64,000 nucleotides of DNA from Caulobacter rhizosphaerae (GTDB lineage: Bacteria; Pseudomonadota; Alphaproteobacteria; Caulobacterales; Caulobacteraceae), in contig NZ_CP048815.1 of NCBI RefSeq assembly GCF_010977555.1, positions 2,534,501 through 2,598,500 of the forward strand. The letters run 5' to 3'. Shown piece after piece: positions 40,176 to 48,514 of the stretch; positions within the stretch are counted from its first letter, which is position 1, and every line of letters begins with the position of its first letter. The position numbers were made by a program, and so were the translations under genes. The notes under the pieces are model-generated. The model worked only from the letters and a program-made list of their open reading frames with translations. It had not been told where the DNA came from and made no database searches.

Positions 40176-41735
40176 ATGACCGCCGAACCCCACCACCAGC
40201 GCGTCCTGATCGTCGATTTCGGCAGCCAGGTCACTCAGCTGATCGCGCGCCGGGTGCGCGAGGCCGGCGTCTATTGCGAGATCCACCCGTTCGACAAGGC
40301 CGAGGCTCTGGTCGACGACTACAAGCCCGCCGCCATCATCCTGTCGGGCGGTCCGGCCAGCGTGCTGGAAGAAGACAGCCCTCGCATCGGCCGCAAGCTG
40401 TTTGACCTGGGCCTGCCAATGCTGGCCATCTGCTACGGCCAGCAACTGCTGTGCGACGTGCTGGGCGGCAAGGTCGAGGGCGGTCACGCCGGCGAATTCG
40501 GCCGCGCCGAGTTGACGGTCGGCAAGGTCAGCCCGCTATTCCAAGGCTTGGCCGGTGTCGGCGAGCTGGAAACCGTCTGGATGAGCCATGGCGACCGCGT
40601 CACCGCCATCCCGGAAGGTTTCGAGGTCGTCGCCACCTCGACCGGCGCGCCGTTCGCCGCCATCGCCAACGACGCCAAGAAGATCTACGCCGTCCAGTTC
40701 CACCCCGAGGTGGTGCACACGGTCAACGGCGCGCGGATCTACAAGAACTTCCTGGCCCTGGCCGGCCTGAAGGGCGACTGGACCATGGCGGCCTTCCGCC
40801 AGGAGATGGTCCAGAAGATCCGCGACCAGGTCGGAGACGGCAAGGTGATCTGCGGCCTGTCGGGCGGCGTCGACAGCTCGGTGGCCGCCGTCCTGATCCA
40901 CGAAGCGATCGGCGACCAGTTGACCTGCGTGTTCGTCGACACCGGCCTGCTGCGCAAGAACGAGGCCGACCAAGTCGTCACGCTGTTCCGCGACCACTAC
41001 AACATTCCGCTGATCCACGTGGACGCGGGCGACCTGTTCCTGGGCGAGCTGGCTGGGGTCAGCGACCCGGAGACCAAGCGCAAGACGATCGGCAAGTTGT
41101 TCATCGACGTGTTCGACAAGGAGGCCGCCAAGATCGACGGCGCGGCGTTCCTGGCCCAGGGCACGCTTTATCCCGATGTGGTCGAAAGCGTTTCGGCCCG
41201 AGGCGGCCCCTCGGCGGTGATCAAGAGCCACCACAATGTCGGCGGCTTGCCCGACTACATGAAGCTGAAGCTGGTCGAGCCGCTGCGCGAGCTGTTCAAG
41301 GACGAGGTCCGCGCCCTGGGCGTCGAGCTGGGCCTGGCCCCGGCCTTCGTCGGCCGCCACCCGTTCCCCGGCCCGGGCCTGGCCATCCGCATTCCAGGCG
41401 AGATCACGCCCGAGAAGGTCAAGGTCCTGCAGGACGCCGACGCCATCTACCTGGAGGAGATCCGCAAGGCCGGCCTGTACGACAAGATCTGGCAAGCCTT
41501 CGCCGTGCTGCTGCCGGTCAAGACGGTCGGTGTGATGGGCGACGCCCGCACCTACGAAAACGTCCTGGCCCTGCGTGCGGTCACCTCGACCGACGGCATG
41601 ACCGCCGACTTCTTCGAGTTTCCCTGGGATGTGCTGGGCAAGACGGCCACCCGGATCATCAACGAGGTCCGCGGCGTCAACCGGGTCGTCTACGACGTGA
41701 CGTCAAAGCCGCCAGGCACGATTGAGTGGGAATGA
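40176..41735 (+). CDS. guaA: GMP synthase (glutamine-hydrolysing)
   Basis: A 519-aa enzyme converting XMP to GMP. The class I amidotransferase domain has the nucleophile Cys in [11 protein letters not shown] and His/Glu in [12 protein letters not shown]. The ATP-pyrophosphatase domain has the P-loop [16 protein letters not shown], and a C-terminal dimerisation domain ends GTIEWE. I chose ATG 40176 with GGAG upstream. The last codons double as the integration target of the island that follows; the reading frame is intact. Confidence 0.97.
   Translation: MTAEPHHQRVLIVDFGSQVTQLIARRVREAGVYCEIHPFDKAEALVDDYKPAAIILSGGPASVLEEDSPRIGRKLFDLGLPMLAICYGQQLLCDVLGGKVEGGHAGEFGRAELTVGKVSPLFQGLAGVGELETVWMSHGDRVTAIPEGFEVVATSTGAPFAAIANDAKKIYAVQFHPEVVHTVNGARIYKNFLALAGLKGDWTMAAFRQEMVQKIRDQVGDGKVICGLSGGVDSSVAAVLIHEAIGDQLTCVFVDTGLLRKNEADQVVTLFRDHYNIPLIHVDAGDLFLGELAGVSDPETKRKTIGKLFIDVFDKEAAKIDGAAFLAQGTLYPDVVESVSARGGPSAVIKSHHNVGGLPDYMKLKLVEPLRELFKDEVRALGVELGLAPAFVGRHPFPGPGLAIRIPGEITPEKVKVLQDADAIYLEEIRKAGLYDKIWQAFAVLLPVKTVGVMGDARTYENVLALRAVTSTDGMTADFFEFPWDVLGKTATRIINEVRGVNRVVYDVTSKPPGTIEWE
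41712..41735. other. Putative attachment site in the guaA 3' end
   Basis: The guaA end (CCAGGCACGATTGAGTGGGA and the stop) is the conserved segment used as attB by guaA-targeting integrases, and the integrase gene begins 319 bases downstream. No second copy was found within the window, so the other attachment site lies beyond 64000 or has been lost. Confidence 0.55.
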
Positions 41736-41740
41736 TTCAG

Positions 41741-41755
41741 GGTCCTTCCGGGACC
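41741..41755 (+). terminator. Short hairpin after guaA
   Basis: GGTCC-TTCCG-GGACC forms a 5-bp stem 6 bases after the guaA stop. No T-run follows, so terminator function is tentative. Confidence 0.3.
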
Positions 41756-41860
41756 TTCGCGAACCATCCACGATATCGCCTAAATCATTGAAATAATTTG
41801 TGTTCTGCCTCCCCAACGATCGGCGACGATCGGGGGGAGCCAGTTCACTTTTCGTGTGGC

Positions 41861-42126
41861 TGACGGTAAGCCTACGACCTTGCTCGCGAGGGCGAGCGGC
41901 TGATACCGTCACGACAAGTCAGGCCTGACGGTACTTTTTCCAGCATCAAGCCCCTGAATTCACTCAGGAAAAGGCGCTTCCCCCATGCCGTTTTCGGCAT
42001 GACGGTATTTTGCGGCCTTTTTCCCGGTTTTCGGGGTGCGCAGGAGGCCGTTCATGCTCACCGACGCAGCACTCAAGTTTTTGAAACCAAAGAAGAAACC
42101 GTACAAGGTCGCGGACCGTGACGGTA
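41861..42126. repeat. TGACGGTA repeats around the integrase start
   Basis: TGACGGTA occurs at 41861-41868, 41926-41933, 42000-42007 and 42119-42126, and inverted as TACCGTCA at 41904-41911. Five copies in 270 bases is far above chance. Their place between the attachment site and the integrase fits arm-type integrase or excisionase binding sites. A hairpin GCTCGC-GAGG-GCGAGC (41882-41897) lies among them. The rest of 41736-42053 shows no gene. Confidence 0.6.
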
Positions 42127-43310
42127 TTTATGTGGTGGTCTCTCCCGCCGGGTCGATCTCCTTCCGTCTCGACTACCGGGTCAACAACCGGCGAGAGACC
42201 CTGACCCTTGGCCGCTATGGTCGGGACGGCATCAGCCTGCTCGCCGCGCGCGAGCTGGGCATGGAAGCCCGCCGCAAGGTGAGGGAAGGGATCTCGCCCG
42301 CCATCGAAAAGCAGCGGGACAAGGCCCGCATCAAGGCCGCCAAGACCTTCGGCGACTTTGGCCGCAAGTGGCTGGAGGAAGCCCGGATGGCCGAAAGCAC
42401 CCGGGCCATGCGCCGCTCGATCTACGAGCGCGACGTCGAGCCGGCGTTCAGGAACCGGTTGCTGAGCGAGATCGAGCCGGCCGATATCCGGGCTCTATGC
42501 CAGACAGTGAAGGGCCGGGGCGCGCCCGCGACCGCGATCCATATCCGCGACCAGGTCAACCTGATCTTCGCCTTCGCCCGCCTGCATGGCGAGAAGGTGG
42601 AGAACCCGGCCAGCGACGTCAGCCCGTCGTCGATCTGGTCGTTCGTGCCGCGCGAACGGGCCTTGTCGGCCAAGGAGATCCGGCTGTTCTATCCGCTCCT
42701 GGAGCAGGTGCCGACGCTGCCGACCATCAGGCTGGGCATGAAGCTCATCCTGCTGACCCTGGTCCGCAAGAGCGAGCTGCAGGACGCCACCTGGGACGAG
42801 GTCGACTTCGTCAACGCGGTCTGGTGCATCCCGGCCGCTCGGATGAAGGCCAGCCGGCCCCACAACGTCTATCTGTCGACCCAGGCGCTCGACATCATGA
42901 TCGCCCTGAAGACCTGCGCGGGGAACTCACCCTACCTGCTGCCATCGCGCTACGAGGCGGACCAGCCGATGTCGCGCGCGACGTTCAACCGCGTGACCAT
43001 GAGCATCGCCGAGCGCGCCAAGGAACAAGGGTTGCCGATCGCGCCTTTCACCGTCCACGACCTGCGCCGGACCGGTTCGACCTTGCTCAACGAGATCGGG
43101 TTCGAAAGCGACTGGATCGAGAAGTGCCTGGCCCACGTCGATCGCCGGACCTCACGCCGGGTCTACAATGTCGCCGAATACGCCCATCAGCGTCGGCACA
43201 TGCTTCAGGAATGGGCCGACATGATCGACGCCTGGGTGAGGGGAGAGCGGAATGTCCCGACCCTGCGGCCCGCCGAGTTGCACGGGGTCACTTTGGATCC
43301 GCGCGCTTGA
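42054..43310 (+). CDS. P4-type tyrosine integrase
   Basis: A 418-aa tyrosine recombinase. The N-terminal DUF4102 arm-binding domain includes LTDAALKFLKPKKKPYKVAD and VSPAGSISFRLDYRVNNRR. The core-binding domain starts near TFGDFGRKWLEEARMAEST. The catalytic domain has Arg in LTLVRKSELQDATWDEVD, the HDLRRTGSTLL box, the second His in CLAHVD and the Tyr in VYNVAEYAHQR. ATG 42054 follows AGGAGG at 6 bases spacing. It would catalyse island integration at guaA. Confidence 0.95.
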   Translation: MLTDAALKFLKPKKKPYKVADRDGIYVVVSPAGSISFRLDYRVNNRRETLTLGRYGRDGISLLAARELGMEARRKVREGISPAIEKQRDKARIKAAKTFGDFGRKWLEEARMAESTRAMRRSIYERDVEPAFRNRLLSEIEPADIRALCQTVKGRGAPATAIHIRDQVNLIFAFARLHGEKVENPASDVSPSSIWSFVPRERALSAKEIRLFYPLLEQVPTLPTIRLGMKLILLTLVRKSELQDATWDEVDFVNAVWCIPAARMKASRPHNVYLSTQALDIMIALKTCAGNSPYLLPSRYEADQPMSRATFNRVTMSIAERAKEQGLPIAPFTVHDLRRTGSTLLNEIGFESDWIEKCLAHVDRRTSRRVYNVAEYAHQRRHMLQEWADMIDAWVRGERNVPTLRPAELHGVTLDPRA

Positions 43311-43383
43311 GCGCGCGGACCGGCGGCCCCGACCCTCTCGGTGTAAACGAGACGCTCTACCGGCGAGCCGATCAGGCGGTCTC

Positions 43384-43674
43384 TTACCGAACTACAGGCC
43401 GGGTCTTGCGGTCTCGGACGTCAGGCAGGGGCGCGCGGTCCTGGACGCCGGCTTCCGCGTCGCGCTTGCGCTCAGCCAGCCAGGTCTCGACCTCGGCGAG
43501 GTCCCAGACCACGCAGCGGCGTGTCAGGGCAAAGCGGCGGGGAAACTCGCCGCGCCGTTCCATCTCGTAGATCGTGGTGTCGGCCAGGGGGACGATCTGA
43601 CGAAGCTGGGTCCGGCGGATCGCTCGCGTGGGCATGGAATCGGGATGGCGACGGGGCGCTGTGGGTTCGGTCAT
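43384..43674 (-). CDS. AlpA-family excisionase-like regulator
   Basis: A 96-aa protein with an AlpA/MerR-like winged helix: RRTQLRQIVPLADTTIYEME, then RGEFPRRFALTRRCVVWDLA and EVETWLAERKRDA. AlpA proteins regulate integrase expression or act as excisionases in P4-like islands, which fits its place beside the integrase, convergent with it. ATG 43674 has AAAGGAG upstream; longer readings lack support. Confidence 0.9.
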   Translation of the reverse strand: MTEPTAPRRHPDSMPTRAIRRTQLRQIVPLADTTIYEMERRGEFPRRFALTRRCVVWDLAEVETWLAERKRDAEAGVQDRAPLPDVRDRKTRPVVR

Positions 43675-43793
43675 GCGCAGCTCCTTTGCCCTCGACTGTG
43701 AAGACGGTTGCTGCGTCGGCAAGCTGCTGCGGCGGGACATGCGGCCCTGGCGTAGAAAGGCAGGCGAACGGCGATGACGTTGGGGTGGGTCGG

Positions 43794-44579
43794 TCAGGGT
43801 GCTGGGTAGAGCAGGGCGCATTCGCGGTGGACGTGCGCGGCATAGCGAACATCGACCGTGCAGCAGTCCAGACCGTCTTGGCCGACGAAGGCTCCGGCTG
43901 GACAGGCGCCCGGCAGCAGGCGCCGCCAGTGTTTTGTCCCGGAACCGCCCAGAGACAGCTCCGTATAGTTGCAGTCGAGAGCGCGTCGCTCCTTTGGGTC
44001 TGTCTGTTTTTTATTGTAGGCCGCCTCGCCGATGGCGAGGCATTGGGCCCGCTTTGGCGTGTCCACCGCCTGCGCCGCTCGGGCCTTTTGCAGGACATCC
44101 TGACATTTGGGATGGTCGACTTGCAGGAAACAGTTGATCCGCTTGTCATAGCCACGCTGGCTGACCGTCTGGTCCAACGCCTTGCATTGCAGGCGCAGCG
44201 CCTCGGGATTGGCGGGCTTTCCACATTCGGCCTTGTAAAAGGCCGGCGTGAAATCAAAGGTGCCGACAGGCGGGCCGCCGCCTCGGTACAGGGCGGTCAT
44301 GCAGCTGCCGTCGGCCTCACCAAAGCAAATCTGGCAAGATTGGCCCTTGAGGCACTTCTTGGGCGCGTTCCGGGCGCTGTCGGGCCGAAAGGCGTATCGC
44401 GTTCCATTGTCAGCCGGATTCAGCACGACATGCGCGTCGCACCCGCCCGGACAGGACAGCCCATCATTGTAGATGGTCAGCTTCATCGTTTTTTGAGCTG
44501 AGGCCACGGCCAGCGACGGCGCCGGCGCAGTCATCAAAAACGCCAGTAGCGCAAAGGCGGCGAGCAGGTGTCGGACCAT
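43794..44579 (-). CDS. Secreted Cys-rich protein of unknown function
   Basis: A 261-aa protein with a signal peptide (VRHLLAAFALLAFLMTAPAP, cleavage near residue 30). The mature part contains 16 cysteines, including the clusters SCPGGC, CLKGQSCQIC and DCC near the C-terminus, which suggests a disulfide-stabilised periplasmic or secreted protein. I recognise no domain. ATG 44579 has GGGGAA 8 bases upstream; ATG 44594 in the same frame overlaps that site. It is island cargo between AlpA and the RES gene, on the minus strand. Confidence 0.65.
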   Translation of the reverse strand: MVRHLLAAFALLAFLMTAPAPSLAVASAQKTMKLTIYNDGLSCPGGCDAHVVLNPADNGTRYAFRPDSARNAPKKCLKGQSCQICFGEADGSCMTALYRGGGPPVGTFDFTPAFYKAECGKPANPEALRLQCKALDQTVSQRGYDKRINCFLQVDHPKCQDVLQKARAAQAVDTPKRAQCLAIGEAAYNKKQTDPKERRALDCNYTELSLGGSGTKHWRRLLPGACPAGAFVGQDGLDCCTVDVRYAAHVHRECALLYPAP

Positions 44580-44811
44580 ACTGACTTCCCCCATAGGATG
44601 TCATAAATCATTACGCCTCCCCCGCGCGTGGCGTTAGCTTAAGTTTGAAGGCGGTTCGGGCAGCGGCCAGCGCGCCTCACGGCGCGTCCGCGAGCGAATG
44701 ATCGGAAATGATCGCGCGCCTGGCGACAGACGGTTTGGCCCAACCCACGCCGCTCGAAAAATGACGACAAGGTGCGGCCATGGCAGAGATTGCTGTCGCC
44801 AGGGGGAAACG

Positions 44812-46164
44812 ATGGCTAGGTCAGCTCGCGAACGCGGTCGCAATTCGGCGGCCGATGAATGGGGTTTGGACGAGGCGCCGCCGCCCCGGCGGATCGTCGA
44901 CGACCTAGGTTACGCCGACTGGGTGGACATGGTCCTGGCAAGGGCCCGCAGCCGGGAGGAGGATCGCCGGCACGTCTGCGCCCGTTGCTTTGGCGACCCT
45001 GGGCTGAAGCGCTTCGTTCGCCACGTGGCTGACGCGAGAACCTGCGACTTCTGTCGTCGGCGCTCTCCCGGCCCCTTCGCCGCGCCCCTGATCGAAGTTG
45101 CCCGATTTGTCGAAGGTTGCCTGCGTCAGGACTACGACCACCCCGAAAACGTTCTCTTCTACGACCGCGAGAGCGAGAGTGGCTGGGCTGGAACGGTCTG
45201 GGACAATATCGAGCTGGTCGAGGAAAACGTCTGGGCCGACTGGGACGTCGTCGAGGCGCTGGCCGGCTGCCTGGATCCCGATTTCCAGTGGTGCGAGGCC
45301 GATCCGGCGGTGTTCATGCCCGAGCAGCATCTTCGTGTCAGCTGGGAGACGTTCTGCGACTATGTCAAACACACCTCCCGCTTCATGTTCCTACGGCCCG
45401 ACGAGCAGGGGCGCTGGCTCTCGGACGAACAGGACGACACGCTGGTTCGGTCGACCGAAATGCTCGACCTGTTCGGCGAAGCGATCGAGGCGTGCAATCT
45501 GATCCAGACCCTGTCAACGAGCACGCGCTTCTACCGCGCGCGGCCCGTCAGCGAGGGAAACTGGTTCGAAACAGCAGACAGCTTGGGTCCGCCGCCGAGG
45601 TCCGATACCGGACCGCCGGCAAGCCGCATGAGCCCGGCGGGCATTCCGCTGCTCTACGCGGCTCTGGACGAAGTCACAGCCTTGGCCGAGACCATGGCCC
45701 GCAGCGGCCAGGCTTCCATGGGAACCTTCACGCCGGCCAGGTCCTTGAAGGTGCTGGACCTGAGGGCCGACCGGCCCGTGCCCAGCCCGACGATCTTCGA
45801 GAATGCGACATCCCTGGCCCGGGGACTTCCAGCATTCGTGCAGGCTTTCCGGGACGAAATCGCCCGGCCCGTGATCCGCGACGGGCGAGAGCACATCGAC
45901 TACGTCCCATCCCAGATTGTCACGGAGTTCATTCGTCGGGTCTACCGGACGGCAGACGACCAGCGCCTCGACGGCGTCCTCTATCCGAGCACGAAAAATC
46001 CGGACGGCGCCTGCGTCGCGCTCTTCGTTACCAATACCGAAATCACTGGATCGACCTCGCGTTTTCACCGCGATCCGGTCTTGCGGTTCAGGCCGCGGTC
46101 CCCCCGCCGACTGATGGTCAGGGTCGGTCGCAACGGTGCGGTGAGGCGCTTCGATGACGTCTGA
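44812..46164 (+). CDS. RES-domain (NAD+ phosphorylase-like) protein with HEPN-associated N-terminus
   Basis: A 450-aa protein. The N-terminal region has a zinc-ribbon-like CARC...CDFC pair (about residues 56-59 and 78-81), then a helical region of the HEPN/RES N-terminal type. The C-terminal RES domain contains TRFYRARPVSEG, SRMSPAGIPLLYAALDEVTA and DGVLYPSTKNPDGACVALFV. RES toxins of type II modules degrade NAD+. Here no Xre/antitoxin gene adjoins, so it may be a stand-alone defence or stress effector. ATG 44812 follows AGGGGG. Function is inferred from the domain. Confidence 0.82.
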   Translation: MARSARERGRNSAADEWGLDEAPPPRRIVDDLGYADWVDMVLARARSREEDRRHVCARCFGDPGLKRFVRHVADARTCDFCRRRSPGPFAAPLIEVARFVEGCLRQDYDHPENVLFYDRESESGWAGTVWDNIELVEENVWADWDVVEALAGCLDPDFQWCEADPAVFMPEQHLRVSWETFCDYVKHTSRFMFLRPDEQGRWLSDEQDDTLVRSTEMLDLFGEAIEACNLIQTLSTSTRFYRARPVSEGNWFETADSLGPPPRSDTGPPASRMSPAGIPLLYAALDEVTALAETMARSGQASMGTFTPARSLKVLDLRADRPVPSPTIFENATSLARGLPAFVQAFRDEIARPVIRDGREHIDYVPSQIVTEFIRRVYRTADDQRLDGVLYPSTKNPDGACVALFVTNTEITGSTSRFHRDPVLRFRPRSPRRLMVRVGRNGAVRRFDDV

Positions 46165-46531
46165 CGGCCTAGTCTAGTCGAGAACGTAGGTCAGGCCGCA
46201 GCTACTTCGCAGGCGGCGGAGGGGCAGCTGGGCAGCGCCTAGCTGGTCCCGGGTTACCGCCGGGCGCTTTCGCGCCCGGCTCCACCCGATCGGGAGAGCG
46301 TCCGGCGGTCACGCTCGGTCCCGCGGCTTTCGCCGCTCCTACGGGCGCGACGCCTGGCGGGCGCCTTTGGGGCGCCGCCGGCCGCTCGACGCCGCCTCCC
46401 GCCACGCGCTTCGCGCGGGCTCCTGTGCAGGCTTCATTCTTGTTGGCGGCCTGACGGCCGCGTGGCTTAGGGCTCCGCCCTCGGCGCACTTCGGATCGGC
46501 TTCCGCCCAGCTTCGGTCGTGGCCAGGAGGG
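46165..46531. other. Gene-free, palindrome-dense GC-rich spacer
   Basis: No coding sequence is credible here. The stretch is packed with short GC palindromes such as GGCGCC, CGCGCTTCGCGCG and GGGCTCCGCCC, in the style of degenerate hairpin arrays that separate modules in conjugative islands. It ends at the remnant of traG. Confidence 0.45.
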
Positions 46532-46678
46532 CCAGGGTGGAAGGAGGATCACGCCCTGCAGCCGGGTCCCCGCGAAGGGGAGGGTGACGAAGTCCAACAA
46601 GCCGCCGAGTTGCAGCGCCGGTTCAGAACCACGGCGCGCCAGGCCGCTCTCGATCCCGACGACGGCATCGCGCTGTGA
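46532..46678 (+). pseudogene. traG: C-terminal remnant of TraG/VirD4 coupling protein
   Basis: Only the last residues remain: QQAAELQRRFRTTARQAALD followed by PDDGIAL and a stop at 46676-46678. The ending LDPDDGI-L is the conserved C-terminus of the VirD4-type coupling proteins that precede copG and trbB in this class of integrative element. The upstream boundary is approximate. The ATPase domain is absent, so the product is not functional. Confidence 0.6.
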
Positions 46679-46688
46679 GGCTGGGACG

Positions 46689-47099
46689 ATGAAGGTCCAA
46701 GCCAAGGTCTTCCTGCCCGGCGACGTCGCCCGCGCCCTCGATGAGGCGGCCCGACGGATGCGCCGGTCGAAGTCGGAGATCATGGTCGCGGCCCTGGCGG
46801 CCTATCTGTCGCCGGACGGGGCTGAGGCGAGCGAGGGGGCCATCACCCGGCGCCTGGATCGGATGAGCCGGGAGATCGAGCGGCTGGAGCGGGACGTGAC
46901 GATCTCGAACGAGGCGGTGGCGTTGTTCGTGCGGACTTGGTTGCGGAACGCGCCGTCGATGAGTTCCGCTGATGATCAGGCGGCTGCCGATACTGGGCGG
47001 GAGCGCTACGCCCGGTTTATCGAAACGCTGGCGCGACGGATTTCGACTGGCAAGCTGCTGCGGCAAGAAATCTCTGCCGACTATCCCGACGGTGTCTGA
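46689..47099 (+). CDS. CopG-family ribbon-helix-helix protein
   Basis: A 136-aa protein with an N-terminal ribbon-helix-helix (VQAKVFLPGDVARALDEAAR, then RRSKSEIMVAALAAYLS) and a helical C-terminus (RRLDRMSREIERLERDVTIS). In related elements a CopG protein is encoded between traG and trbB and probably regulates transfer genes. It starts 10 bases after the traG remnant. ATG 46689. Confidence 0.88.
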   Translation: MKVQAKVFLPGDVARALDEAARRMRRSKSEIMVAALAAYLSPDGAEASEGAITRRLDRMSREIERLERDVTISNEAVALFVRTWLRNAPSMSSADDQAAADTGRERYARFIETLARRISTGKLLRQEISADYPDGV

Positions 47100-47116
47100 G
47101 AATGGGTCGTAAACCT

Positions 47117-47349
47117 CTATTCGTCCGTCCCTGCCGAGCTTCCAGGCTGCTTGAGAATGATGTCAAACCAGCGGCCATACGCGTCGCCTCCTAGGTTCGG
47201 CGCTCGCGTCTGCTGGGTGATGATCGTCATGGCCTGATCAAATCGCTCCTCGGAAAGGCCGTCCAAATGTCGGACGATCGCTTCGGCGACCATATCGCGG
47301 CGTCCAGGTTGAGGGGTCTTGATGCCAATGGCGTGGTAGGCTGACTTTA
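47117..47349 (-). pseudogene. C-terminal fragment of an unrecognised protein
   Basis: A minus-strand reading of about 75 codons with balanced, protein-like composition (IVRHLDGLSEERFDQAMTII; LGGDAYGRWFDIILKQPG) ends in a stop at 47117-47119. The frame stays open into the trbE remnant, so it looks like the 3' end of a gene inserted or joined at the deletion point. An internal ATG at 47293 could give a 58-aa product. I do not recognise the family. Confidence 0.45.
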
Positions 47350-47568
47350 GATCCGCGGCTGTTCGAGCTCGATCTGGGCCCGGTGGCCCTGGCCTTCTGC
47401 GCCGCCGCCTCCAAGCCCGACCAGGCCGCCATCGCCGCCTTGCTCGCGCGGCACGGCCCGGCCGGCTTCGCGCGGGCCTGGCTGGTTCACCGCGGCCTTG
47501 GCTGGGCCGCCGACTTGCTGCCGGGCGAACCCGGCGCCGACACCCCCTTCTTTCCGGAGACCTTGTGA
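47350..47568 (+). pseudogene. trbE: C-terminal remnant of TrbE (VirB4-type ATPase)
   Basis: The 72 codons read DPRLFELDLGPVALAFCAAA, then DQAAIAALLARHGPAGFARA and LVHRGLGWAADLLPGEP, the conserved end of TrbE, the VirB4-type ATPase of mating-pair formation. About 90 percent of the gene, with both Walker motifs, is gone, together with trbB, trbC and trbD. The stop still overlaps the trbJ start (TGATG), so the junction left the downstream operon structure intact. Confidence 0.75.
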
Positions 47569-48281
47569 TGTCCTTGACCCGACGCCGCCTGGCGGCGGCC
47601 CTGATCCTGGGCTTGGCGGCCGCGCCGCCGGCCCTGGCCCAGGTCGCCGTCTATGATCCCAGCAACTACGCCCAGAACGTCCTGCAGGCCGCGCGCGCCC
47701 TGCAGAGCGTCAACAACCAGATCGCCTCGCTGCAGAACCAGGCCCAGATGCTGATCGGTCAGGCTCGCAACCTGGCGGGTCTGCCCTATTCGTCCCTGGC
47801 GGCGTTGCAGGCCCAGGTCGCCCAGACCCAGGCCCTGATCGGCCAGGCGCGGGGCCTGGCCTATGACGTCGGTCAGATCCAGGAGGCGTTCAAGGGCCGC
47901 TATGGCGCGGTCCCGCTGAACGCCAGCGATCAGGATCTGACCGCGCGGGCCGACCAGCGCTGGGCGACCTCGGTGGCTGGGTTCGAGGACGCCCTGAAGG
48001 TCCAGGCCGGGGTGATCGGCGGGCTGGAGACCGGGCGCGGCGAAATGCAGGCCCTGGTCTCGGCCAGCCAGGGGGCCAGCGGCGCTTTGCAGGCCGCTCA
48101 AGCCGGCAACCAACTCCTGGCGCTCCAGGCCCAGCAGCTGTCGGCCCTGACCGCCTTGGTCGCGGCGCAGGGCCGGGCCGACGCCCTGGAAGCGGCCGAT
48201 CGCGCCGCCGCCCGCGCCGACGCCAAGGCGCGGTTCGCCAAGTTCATGAGCCGTGCGCCGGAGGGTTCTACTCTGCCATGA
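47568..48281 (+). CDS. trbJ: P-type conjugative transfer protein TrbJ
   Basis: A 237-aa secreted protein with a signal peptide (AAALILGLAAAPPALAQVAV, cleavage after ALA). The characteristic start of the mature part is VYDPSNYAQNVLQAARALQS, followed by long Gln- and Ala-rich coiled-coil helices (NNQIASLQNQAQMLIGQAR). TrbJ is the VirB5-like pilus component. ATG 47568 overlaps the trbE remnant stop. Confidence 0.9.
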   Translation: MSLTRRRLAAALILGLAAAPPALAQVAVYDPSNYAQNVLQAARALQSVNNQIASLQNQAQMLIGQARNLAGLPYSSLAALQAQVAQTQALIGQARGLAYDVGQIQEAFKGRYGAVPLNASDQDLTARADQRWATSVAGFEDALKVQAGVIGGLETGRGEMQALVSASQGASGALQAAQAGNQLLALQAQQLSALTALVAAQGRADALEAADRAAARADAKARFAKFMSRAPEGSTLP

Positions 48282-48514
48282 CCCGGTCCCTCATTTGGGG
48301 GACTGCACTGATCATCATCTTCGGCGCTGCGATCCTGGCGGGTCGGGCGGCGCCGATACCGACAGCGGTTGCGGCGGCGAGCCCGCCGCGAGACCCGGCC
48401 TTAGCCCGTTGCCGGGCGGCGGGTGAGGCGGCCCTGGAGGATCCGGGGTGCCGGCGGGCCTGGGACGGCGCTCGCGCCCGGTTCTTCGGCACGTCGCCGG
48501 AGGCCGGGTCATGA
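48278..48514 (+). CDS. TrbK-alt-type entry-exclusion-like protein
   Basis: A 78-aa protein with one N-terminal hydrophobic helix (IWGTALIIIFGAAILAGRAA) and a C-terminal part with paired cysteines (ARCRAAGEAALEDPGCRRAW). Position between trbJ and trbL with 4-base overlaps on both sides identifies it as TrbK-alt, the small protein in the entry-exclusion slot. Confidence 0.82.
   Translation: MTRSLIWGTALIIIFGAAILAGRAAPIPTAVAAASPPRDPALARCRAAGEAALEDPGCRRAWDGARARFFGTSPEAGS

Noticed and set aside
41900..42126. CRISPR array
   Set aside because: The repeated unit is only 8 bases with irregular spacing and one inverted copy, so it is not CRISPR. No other candidate array was seen in the window.
46202..46783. 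Open frame of 193 codons on the minus strand
   Set aside because: Antisense to the copG gene and the palindrome-rich spacer, with biased Arg/Pro/Gly composition.
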